Source of the DNA: Paraprevotella sp.
Lineage (GTDB): Bacteria; Bacteroidota; Bacteroidia; Bacteroidales; Bacteroidaceae
NCBI GenBank assembly: GCA_017425765.1
Contig: JAFOXE010000048.1
Coordinates: 1-5,473, forward strand
Length of the DNA stretch: 5,473 nt
Reading direction: 5' to 3'
Position 1 is the stretch's first letter. Each line of letters opens with the position of its first letter. Under the pieces are notes generated by a model that was not told the DNA's origin, made no database searches, and saw only the letters and a list, made by a program, of their open reading frames with translations. This document shows positions 1 to 5,473 of this stretch, one piece after another. The translations under genes were made by a program, and so were the position numbers.

Positions 1-2221
1 AATACTCGGTCTTATCGCCCACACGAACATTGCCTTTTTCGTCAATCTCATAAGCATAAGTTGCAAATTGGGCGTTCATGCTAAACGTATAACTCTTGGT
101 CAATTTCAAACGAATACGCATAGAAAGATCACTCCAGGGGCGCGTTTCTGCAGCCATATTATAGCTCATACGCAAACCATACTCATCAATAAGACTGATT
201 TTCTTGTAGCCTGTTGAGTCCTTGTCACTACGTAACTTCATCTCGACATTATTTGAAATGTCCACTGACACGCTTCCTGTCTTACCCTTTGAAGGTACGC
301 CGTACAAACTACCACTATATGGTGAATAACTTACGTAAGACACATTACCATTCTCGTCGGTCTTCACGTATGAATCATAATAGCCATAGCGTTCGGCACC
401 AAAGTCGGGGGCATAGTCAAAACTAACCGTCGGTGTAAATACGTGACGAATGGCTTGCACCTTATGACCGAATAGTTGAGGCAGAGGGCGATAGAAACCG
501 TACAATTTAGTAGTTGCCGAAAGACTTAAATTGTAATTATATACATTATTAAATCCCCAAATGGTGTCTTGCACCTCCTTGTTGGCAACGGCATCCCAAT
601 GGCGGTTCACCTTATAGCTATACATGCGATCGGTAAAGGTGAACGATGGTGTGATGTTTATGTAATTAAACAACGAGAATGAAGCACTAACCGGTATACT
701 ATGCTTTATGCCGTTTCTCCAATCCTTGATCAAGTCGGATTTTAATATCTTATCCTCCTTGGTAGATATACTATTGCTTAGAGTTCCCGTATAACTCATG
801 GCTATCTTTTCATACCAGCGTTCCTTACCCACCATTTTCTTACGTCTGAACGGATTAAAACGTGCCACAGAGATGTTCAAGCTGGGCAACGTTACCGAAA
901 TGGATGAATCGCGCATATTCTGTGCCAGGTTAAACGTTCCGGCGATGGTAAGACCTAAATCCGAGAATGTCTTTGAGTAGCTAACACTTGAAGTTCGAGT
1001 ACTTTGCGTATAGCTCTCCGGGTTATACATACTCGTCAAATTGTTTTTTTCATAACTTAGTGTGGCAAAATTCACACTGGCCGAGAACGACTGTGACGGG
1101 TTTGCCTTTGCATCCTGACGATGCGACCATTGCACTTTGAAACTCGTGGCCTCAGAATAATCCGGCATATTCTTTTCGCCTTCCACGGTGTTCTGATAAC
1201 TCAAATAGAAGTTACCAGAATAACGATAACGTTTACGATAGTTTGATTGAGTACTTAGACCCCAGGAACCTTTAGTATAGATTTCTCCTAATAGTTTCAA
1301 GTCCATGCGGTCGCTGATTGCAAAGTAGTATCCACCCTCTCGCAAGTAGAATCCTCGAGTCATTTCATCACCGTAGGTCGGCATAATAAATCCAGACGAA
1401 TACGATTTGCTAAACGGAAAGTAACCATATGGAATGGCAAAAGGTAGGGGCACATCCTCTACAACGAGATAAGCCGGGCCAAACACCACATCCTTTCCGG
1501 GACGTGCTTTTCCACGAGTAAGAGCCAAATAAAAGTGAGGATGCTTGGCGTCGCAAGTGGTGTATTTTCCTCGACGAAAATAAAGAACACCCTCTTCATC
1601 TCGTTTGGAGTTCTCACTGATAAGCATGCCCTCACCTTGCTTGGTATAAACATTGCTTACAAAAGCTTTCTTACTCTTGAAGTTATAACTAACACGTTCG
1701 GGTTCATATTCGTCATTTCCTTGTTTGAAGATGGGCTCACCCACTCTATTTCCCAATGAATCTACTCTACCTGAAGCATGTACCACGCTGCTGTCTAAAT
1801 TCATAGAGATTACCTCGGCTTGCAGTTCTAAGTTTTGGTAATTAACTTTACTATTTCCCCATAGATTTGCAAGTCCTTTTCCATATTCAAAAGTGATGGA
1901 GTCGGAAGCTGTATACTGAACCGGCATATCCAATGCAGATTTGCTATGATTAGAAGAATCTTTTAATTGGGTGTTCGCTTGTATACTATCTGATATAGCC
2001 ACAGATTTACCTTCGGCCAATGTATTCAAAGAGTCGGCAATCACAGAAGACGCTGCTGCATTATCATTCTTCTTAAGTGTCGACAACGTATCGGGAACAA
2101 TTGATATAGAAGGTAAAGTTCGTACAACAGCGCGGGTTAAGTCCGAAGCCGACAAAGCGATTTGAGTCGATAGACACAAAGCGCACATTAACGCTGTTAG
2201 GATATAGAATTTTGTTTTCAA
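1..2221 (-). CDS. lptD: LPS-assembly protein LptD, Bacteroidetes type (partial, C-terminus off the left edge)
   Basis: Outer-membrane beta-barrel that receives lipopolysaccharide from the periplasmic Lpt bridge and places it in the outer leaflet. I translated the frame by hand; it is open for 740 codons from a TTG at 2221 to the window edge. Residues 1-25 form a signal peptide (basic start, hydrophobic core, cleavage probably after ALSA). About residues 100-235 are the OstA/LptA-like periplasmic domain, including GKYTTCD (218-224) followed by HPHFYLAL. The barrel follows, with FPFSKSYSSGFIMPTYGDE (to 286), a GFYLREGGYYFAISD stretch and GEIYTKGSW (312-320), which are hallmarks of the Bacteroidetes LptD family as I remember it. 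Family members are somewhat longer, so roughly 100-200 residues are probably missing. TTG is chosen because an in-frame stop lies 12 codons upstream with no ATG between, AAGGA sits 9 nt upstream, and starting at Met12 would destroy the signal peptide. Identification is firm; the symbol rests on remembered family sequence, not a search. Confidence 0.93.
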   Translation of the reverse strand, partial: MKTKFYILTALMCALCLSTQIALSASDLTRAVVRTLPSISIVPDTLSTLKKNDNAAASSVIADSLNTLAEGKSVAISDSIQANTQLKDSSNHSKSALDMPVQYTASDSITFEYGKGLANLWGNSKVNYQNLELQAEVISMNLDSSVVHASGRVDSLGNRVGEPIFKQGNDEYEPERVSYNFKSKKAFVSNVYTKQGEGMLISENSKRDEEGVLYFRRGKYTTCDAKHPHFYLALTRGKARPGKDVVFGPAYLVVEDVPLPFAIPYGYFPFSKSYSSGFIMPTYGDEMTRGFYLREGGYYFAISDRMDLKLLGEIYTKGSWGLSTQSNYRKRYRYSGNFYLSYQNTVEGEKNMPDYSEATSFKVQWSHRQDAKANPSQSFSASVNFATLSYEKNNLTSMYNPESYTQSTRTSSVSYSKTFSDLGLTIAGTFNLAQNMRDSSISVTLPSLNISVARFNPFRRKKMVGKERWYEKIAMSYTGTLSNSISTKEDKILKSDLIKDWRNGIKHSIPVSASFSLFNYINITPSFTFTDRMYSYKVNRHWDAVANKEVQDTIWGFNNVYNYNLSLSATTKLYGFYRPLPQLFGHKVQAIRHVFTPTVSFDYAPDFGAERYGYYDSYVKTDENGNVSYVSYSPYSGSLYGVPSKGKTGSVSVDISNNVEMKLRSDKDSTGYKKISLIDEYGLRMSYNMAAETRPWSDLSMRIRLKLTKSYTFSMNAQFATYAYEIDEKGNVRVGDKTEY

Positions 2222-2230
2222 AAGAACTTG

Positions 2231-2238
2231 TCCTTCTT
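2231..2238 (-). promoter_or_regulatory. Ribosome binding site of lptD
   Basis: On the minus strand this reads AAGAAGGA. The AAGGA core lies 9 nt before the TTG codon at 2221. Many Bacteroidetes genes lack a clear Shine-Dalgarno sequence; here it helps decide for the TTG start over the internal ATG at codon 12. Confidence 0.6.
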
Positions 2239-2257
2239 GTTACGTTATAACTTCATG

Positions 2258-2287
2258 CAAAATTACATAAAATATACCTAATCGCAA
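2258..2287 (-). promoter_or_regulatory. Bacteroidetes-type promoter of lptD
   Basis: On the minus strand TTG (2287-2285) is followed by exactly 19 nt and then TAATTTTG (2265-2258). This fits the known Bacteroides vegetative consensus of a TTTG -33 element, about 19 nt, and TAnnTTTG at -7; the -33 box here is GTTG. Transcription would begin near 2250, giving a leader of about 30 nt. Its presence implies that lptD can be expressed independently of the upstream HD and protease genes. Confidence 0.7.
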
Positions 2288-2376
2288 CTTGTTTTACACT
2301 TAAATATTGAAAAAAGCACATTTCAATGGCAATAATATGCGTCTAACAACCCGATGAAAGCACATATAAGAGGTGC

Positions 2377-2470
2377 AAAAAACACACCGTGGTGTAGTAT
2401 ATGTCTACACGCTCGCCTTCTTGCTTCAAGATGACGGTGTAGAAGGCACTCACACCGCGGTGTGTTTTTA
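2377..2470. repeat. Nested palindromic intergenic element (REPIN-like or bidirectional terminator)
   Basis: Two 18-bp arms, 2378-2395 and 2452-2469, are inverted copies of each other with one difference (T2390 facing G2457, which can pair as G-U in plus-strand RNA). Each arm is itself a near or full palindrome: ACACCGTGGTGT on the left and CACACCGCGGTGTG (2451-2464, perfect) on the right. The 56-nt interior holds further inverted repeats: GTGTAG 2392-2397 with CTACAC 2405-2410, GCCTTCT 2415-2421 with AGAAGGC 2441-2447, and TCTTG 2419-2423 with CAAGA 2427-2431. The outer ends are A-rich on the left and T-rich on the right, so the big hairpin would be followed by a U-run in both directions. The structure is seen directly; whether it is a dispersed repeat or a terminator is inference. 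Confidence 0.7.
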
Positions 2471-2609
2471 ATGAAAACATGAGGTGACTTCTAAAGCATA
2501 TATTTACACCTAAAACATCTTCATGATGTGGTACACATTTATTACAATTATAAAATTACTTAATATGTTTTTATCCACGTTATTAAATAAAAACAATTAA
2601 ACCATCACA

Positions 2610-3152
2610 TCAAGGTTCTAATACTTCTTTCCATTGCCAAAAACGTCGTACACCTTCCTCCCCATGTTTAGCTAAACTATGGGCAACCTGTTCCGGAGTT
2701 TTCTCTGTACCGAGTTTGGATTTTGAATAGAACTTATCTGCATAGCAGATTACAATTTCTTCCCATGACTCGGGCGAAAAATCCTTCCTAGGTAAGGGTA
2801 AATTTCGTTCTTCAATAATTTTTAGCGTCAAGCCGGTTCCGGTATGTCGTTCACAAACGCGTGCATGACGTTCTAATCCCTCCTTGCGAAGAATCTCTGC
2901 ACCTAATATACCATGTCGAATGTAGGGCTCATTTCCCAGGCAAGCAATTCCTGGAGCATCCGTCAGGACAATTCCGATATCGTGCAACATGGCTGCTTCT
3001 GCCAAAAACTCCACGTCTAAGTTTATTTGTTTGTTATTTTTAGCAATGCATAACGCCCTTTCCGTTACCTGAATGCTATGCTCTAACAAAATATCTTTCA
3101 ACATCTTATTATCAGCACAATATCTTTCTATTATTTTATGTACGTCTACCAT
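2610..3152 (-). CDS. HD-domain (HDIG type) phosphohydrolase
   Basis: Small stand-alone HD-superfamily protein of 180 residues, probably a cytoplasmic metal-dependent phosphohydrolase acting on a nucleotide or other phosphoester; the substrate cannot be told from sequence. The expected metal ligands are all visible: His25 (EHSIQVTERA), the HD pair His57-Asp58 in MLHDIGI, His80 (RHGILGAEIL), His103 (CERHTGTGL) and Asp139 (CYADKFYSKS). There is no signal peptide, membrane segment or extra domain, and the length fits small single-domain HDIG proteins of Bacteroidetes. The ATG at 3152 is preceded by an A/T-rich stretch without a clear Shine-Dalgarno sequence; the nearby upstream ATG is out of frame. 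The protease stop lies 39 nt upstream with no promoter seen between, so the two genes are probably co-transcribed. Confident for the fold, not for the role. Confidence 0.88.
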   Translation of the reverse strand: MVDVHKIIERYCADNKMLKDILLEHSIQVTERALCIAKNNKQINLDVEFLAEAAMLHDIGIVLTDAPGIACLGNEPYIRHGILGAEILRKEGLERHARVCERHTGTGLTLKIIEERNLPLPRKDFSPESWEEIVICYADKFYSKSKLGTEKTPEQVAHSLAKHGEEGVRRFWQWKEVLEP

Positions 3153-3191
3153 AAAATACCATTATATATTTTCTATCCATTTATATGATCA

Positions 3192-5165
3192 CTAAGGAAT
3201 TAAAATCCGTTTTGACATACCCGATTCAACGTACTGCACCACATAAATTCCTTTAGGCAATGATTTCATTTTTAACCGAAGTTGATTACTATTACCTACT
3301 GTAAGCAATAATCTACCTTGTAAATCATATACGAAGGCTGCACCCACAGACTCAACATCAGAAGGAGTAAAAATTTGAGTTGGTTCATCTAATACAAAAG
3401 TTTTTTCACTCACAACCATCCACGGACAACGAACTTTTAAGGTATACTCTTCCCCAAGTTCTAAACCCTTAAATGTGATAGTATCCACGAATTGTTCGCC
3501 TGGAGAAAGATTAAGAAACGACCAATGTCGCAAATCCTCCATTTGTTCTTTCTTAAACAGGCAATACGTAACCAAGCTACCGTCGTACCCCAAAACGGAT
3601 TGATTGGTGATGGGCAATGTAAACCTTGCCGTAGTCGATAGTTCTGAAGGATGTAGTACTAATTCTCCAAAGTCTAAGTTTGAAACGCAGCCTTGGCGTA
3701 CCGTAATGGGCTTACTATAAGAAATATTGATACCATCGTACGAACACCCAAATAAAAATTCACCTACTCTACGAAAAGAACAATAAGCCGTACACTTAGC
3801 TTGAACATCTGGAAACAAAGTCACCCCCGAGAGTGCAACATATTCAGCTTGTGCAAATCGTGCCGTATCGGTATGTAGATTTGTCATGACCTCAAAGGAG
3901 ATACTGACGGTATCGGAACGTAGGTTGGTAAAATAAAAATCAGCAGCGACATAACCTTGTGTGTCTGGTTCACGAGCAAAAACCACGCTATCTACACGTA
4001 TATCCTCCGTTCGGAAAGAAGCCAACGTATCGGCTTGGTTGACCGTTTGTTCTTTTGGGTGCAAGAAAAGAGCTGACTGATTACAGAAAAAACCTTCATA
4101 AACGCCCGCCGACGTAACATCGTTTACATCCTCAAACGGATTTAGAACATCTAAATCAAACCATCCGTCGTAACTTCCACCATACCCCCAATTAACATGA
4201 TAATATCCATCGGCATCCACTCCATCAACCACAAAGGCATGCCCACTCAATTCAACATTGAAACCGGAATAGACAATTGGCCTACCGTGTTCTAACTCAT
4301 GACGCAACATATTGTTCCAATTTCGTGGCGAATAATTAAAGCGATCATGAAAACGTACATATTTATAGTCAAACACACGATGCAGATTTTCTACTCCTTT
4401 CCATAATTGTGTTCCTGATTCTGAAATACCATAGTTCATACGAACAGCCATACCGCAATACAAAGATAACTCTTGAATAGCTTGTGCTTGTGTTAAAGTA
4501 AAGTAGCCATCGTAGCTAGGCAGGATATTTGCCCAATCAATCTGAGTTTCCGGAAGTACATCCGCTATAACATAATTTGGAGTTGACCATCCGAATAAAG
4601 TATCTTTTAGTACAATTGGATGCTGATAATAGCTCATAATTTGTTCCAAAGCCGAAGCTACACACCCAACCATACAACGAGAATTACTTACCGAACCGTC
4701 TGGGTATGTATAATAAGGACACATTCCATTATAGGGTTCCGTCTGGTGACGAACCGACTGTAACAATGGGGGGACAGTTTTTCCTTGCTGACGTTGCGTA
4801 TAGTTAGATGATTCGCTATTGGTTATATCATCATAGGCTAACAGCATTCTATTCATCTCCTTAGGCATATCTGACACTGCTGTAGGTGTTAATTGCCCGT
4901 AGGCAAGTATTTCCGGGAAACGATCGTCGCCGGAAACCAATACAAACTGATCTTGTGATGAGGACGAAAACATATAATAACCACCTTTTTCACCTTCCTT
5001 TAATAATTGGGGGGAAGTTTCTTTTGCGGGAAGAGCACGACCTGACGAACGATTCGACAAAAACCGCTTTGCAACATCCTCTGCTTGTTTATAAGTAATC
5101 GGAACGGCTTGCAAATTTACACCCACCCACAAGAATCCAATCAATATATATAACCATCTAGCCAT
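3192..5165 (-). CDS. Secreted streptopain-family (peptidase C10) cysteine protease with a sorting-type C-terminus
   Basis: A 657-residue exported protease precursor related to streptococcal SpeB, Prevotella interpain A and Porphyromonas PrtT. Residues 1-20 are a signal peptide (cleavage probably after LQA). About 21-115 resemble the Spi-type propeptide that keeps C10 enzymes inactive. The catalytic domain spans about 133-369: Gln141 in HQTEPYN (oxyanion-hole position), Cys168 in GCVASALEQIM (nucleophile), His309 in SGHAFVVDG, and Asn325-Trp326 in YYHVNWGYGG. WANILPSYDG (211-220) and FDLDVLNP also match SpeB-like sequence as I recall it. Residues 370-598 look beta-rich, probably two immunoglobulin-like modules. 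The end (about 601-657: VYDLQGRLLL, LPKGIYVVQYVESG, KRILIP) resembles the type A C-terminal domain recognised by the type IX secretion system. All catalytic residues are present, so it should be active after maturation. No separate inhibitor gene is visible nearby. The substrate is unknown; host-protein or peptide degradation is the usual family role. Confidence 0.93.
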   Translation of the reverse strand: MARWLYILIGFLWVGVNLQAVPITYKQAEDVAKRFLSNRSSGRALPAKETSPQLLKEGEKGGYYMFSSSSQDQFVLVSGDDRFPEILAYGQLTPTAVSDMPKEMNRMLLAYDDITNSESSNYTQRQQGKTVPPLLQSVRHQTEPYNGMCPYYTYPDGSVSNSRCMVGCVASALEQIMSYYQHPIVLKDTLFGWSTPNYVIADVLPETQIDWANILPSYDGYFTLTQAQAIQELSLYCGMAVRMNYGISESGTQLWKGVENLHRVFDYKYVRFHDRFNYSPRNWNNMLRHELEHGRPIVYSGFNVELSGHAFVVDGVDADGYYHVNWGYGGSYDGWFDLDVLNPFEDVNDVTSAGVYEGFFCNQSALFLHPKEQTVNQADTLASFRTEDIRVDSVVFAREPDTQGYVAADFYFTNLRSDTVSISFEVMTNLHTDTARFAQAEYVALSGVTLFPDVQAKCTAYCSFRRVGEFLFGCSYDGINISYSKPITVRQGCVSNLDFGELVLHPSELSTTARFTLPITNQSVLGYDGSLVTYCLFKKEQMEDLRHWSFLNLSPGEQFVDTITFKGLELGEEYTLKVRCPWMVVSEKTFVLDEPTQIFTPSDVESVGAAFVYDLQGRLLLTVGNSNQLRLKMKSLPKGIYVVQYVESGMSKRILIP

Positions 5166-5195
5166 ACGTACATCTATAGATAAACAAATGTACGT
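5166..5195. promoter_or_regulatory. Operator-like inverted repeat at the protease promoter
   Basis: Perfect 8-bp arms ACGTACAT (5166-5173) and ATGTACGT (5188-5195) are separated by 14 bp, so equivalent points in the arms are 22 bp apart, about two helical turns. The right arm overlaps the predicted -7 box and the left arm abuts the protease ATG at 5165. A dimeric repressor bound here would block transcription. The repeat is directly visible; the regulatory role is inferred. Confidence 0.45.
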
Positions 5196-5215
5196 TTTAT
5201 ATTTTAATTATCTAC
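5185..5215 (-). promoter_or_regulatory. Putative Bacteroidetes promoter of the protease (and HD gene)
   Basis: The minus strand carries TACATTTG at 5192-5185, a full match to TAnnTTTG. At the expected 19-nt spacing the -33 position reads GTAG (5215-5212) instead of TTTG, so the upstream half is poor and the promoter may be weak or need an activator. Transcription would start near 5178, leaving a leader of only about 13 nt before the ATG, with no room for a strong Shine-Dalgarno sequence. Confidence 0.5.
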
Positions 5216-5297
5216 ACATCACACTTGTATTTAATCAAAAAAAGTACCTAATAATAAAGTGGTATATTAAAGAAGATACACCTTATATAATAAATAA

Positions 5298-5328
5298 AGA
5301 GCCACATAACATAATGCTATGCGGCTCT
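5298..5328 (-). terminator. Intrinsic terminator of the right-edge gene
   Basis: AGAGCC (5298-5303) pairs with GGCTCT (5323-5328). After one mismatch the stem continues with CATA/TATG plus the flanking C-G pair, and a small loop closes it. Read on the minus strand the stem is followed by TTTATTTATTATA, a U-rich tail. No U-run follows in the plus direction, so it acts leftward only. It lies 23-44 nt after the possible stops of the gene at the right edge and insulates the protease promoter. Confidence 0.75.
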
Positions 5329-5371
5329 CTTGCAAGATGTGAGTTAAGGATTTAAAAATTAACCTCCAAAG

Positions 5372-5473
5372 TTATCGTTCCACGCGGATTTGCTGCCGCG
5401 CCCGGGACTCCAAACTTTCAACCATGGCACCGATCGCCAGAATGACGGTCTCGTCGCCGCCGGTCAGATCAAT
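5372..5473 (-). CDS. 3' end of an unrecognised gene (partial, N-terminus off the right edge)
   Basis: Thirty-three codons are open from the window edge to a TAA at 5374-5372; the last residues are AMVESLESRARQQIRVER. I do not recognise the family. The minus strand is favoured because a minus-strand terminator follows directly. Base use is odd: 57 of 93 bases in 5381-5473 are G or C and 23 of 33 third positions are G or C, unlike the AT-leaning genes to the left. A second minus frame ends at TAA 5354-5352 with KFGVPGAAANPRGTITLEVNF, open only back to a TGA at 5420-5418. That ending, with Bacteroidetes-like codons and a terminal Phe, also looks like a real protein C-terminus, so a frameshift (true or a sequencing error) near 5400 is possible. 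If so, the gene would end at 5352. Confidence 0.5.
   Translation of the reverse strand: MDLTGGDETVILAIGAMVESLESRARQQIRVER

Larger units (their letters stand above)
2222..2609. other. 388-bp intergenic region between the HD gene and lptD
   Basis: AT-rich gap between the stop of the HD-domain gene and the start of lptD. It contains the lptD ribosome site and promoter (2231-2287) and a nested palindromic element (2377-2470). A weaker inverted repeat, ACATC/GATGT, lies at 2515-2529. I find no convincing reading frame on either strand, no tRNA, and no compact GC-rich terminator hairpin directly after the HD stop in the AT-rich 2530-2609 segment. The palindromic element is the best candidate for stopping transcripts that arrive from the HD gene. 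Confidence 0.7.

Noticed and set aside
214..2165. Short open frames of 60-74 codons at 214-426, 798-980, 1535-1759 and 1971-2165 (plus) and 1459-1653 (minus, another frame)
   Set aside because: All lie inside the continuous lptD frame, have no family resemblance, and are chance openings opposite or beside a real gene.
2186..2188. ATG at codon 12 as the lptD start
   Set aside because: It would leave a truncated hydrophobic segment without a basic N-region, and the good ribosome site belongs to the TTG at 2221.
2377..2470. CRISPR array or attC site
   Set aside because: There are no regularly spaced direct repeats and no cas or integrase genes; the repeats are inverted and nested.
2482..2511. 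AGGTG/CACCT inverted repeat with a 20-nt loop
   Set aside because: A 5-bp stem with a long AT-rich loop is too weak to be called a terminator or structured RNA by itself.
2861..5098. Plus-strand open frames at 2861-3043 and 4886-5098
   Set aside because: They are antisense to the well-supported HD and protease genes and show no recognisable protein features.
5328..5337. Perfect 10-bp palindrome TCTTGCAAGA
   Set aside because: Short, single, and adjoining the terminator stem; a palindrome of this size is expected by chance.
5424..5473. Plus-strand frame starting at ATG 5424 (MAPIARMTVSS)
   Set aside because: It lacks a ribosome site and a visible promoter, while the minus strand has a terminator positioned right after its stop.

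Overview
The window looks like a Bacteroidota (Bacteroidales, Prevotella-like) chromosome segment. Three things point that way. The left gene is a Bacteroidetes-type LptD. The right-central gene is a streptopain-family (C10) cysteine protease with a type IX secretion-like C-terminal tail, an arrangement known from Prevotella and Porphyromonas. The promoters read TAnnTTTG rather than TATAAT. All recognisable genes are on the minus strand, so transcription runs right to left.

Layout from right to left: (1) 5372-5473 holds the 3' end of an unrecognised minus-strand gene in unusually GC-rich DNA, followed by a clear intrinsic terminator at 5298-5328. (2) 5166-5215 is the promoter region of the protease: a perfect TAnnTTTG box lies inside an 8-bp inverted repeat that ends next to the start codon. 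(3) 3192-5165 encodes a complete 657-residue secreted C10 protease: signal peptide, Spi-type propeptide, catalytic domain with Cys168/His309, two probable beta-sandwich modules, and a sorting-type C-terminus. (4) 2610-3152 encodes a complete 180-residue HD-domain (HDIG) phosphohydrolase 39 nt downstream, probably on the same transcript. (5) 2222-2609 is a 388-bp AT-rich intergenic region. It carries a 92-bp nested palindromic element built on ACACC/GGTGT, and then the lptD promoter. (6) 1-2221 encodes LptD, starting at TTG and running off the left edge after 740 codons.

Functionally, two of the three main products belong to the cell surface: LptD inserts lipopolysaccharide into the outer leaflet of the outer membrane, and the protease is exported past that membrane. 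The HD protein is cytoplasmic and its substrate is unknown. Nothing shows that the three work as one pathway; lptD has its own good promoter. I see no tRNA, rRNA, transposase or CRISPR array. The parts least explained by ordinary genes are the nested palindrome at 2377-2470, the operator-like repeat at 5166-5195, and the GC-rich gene end at the right edge, where two reading frames both look plausible.
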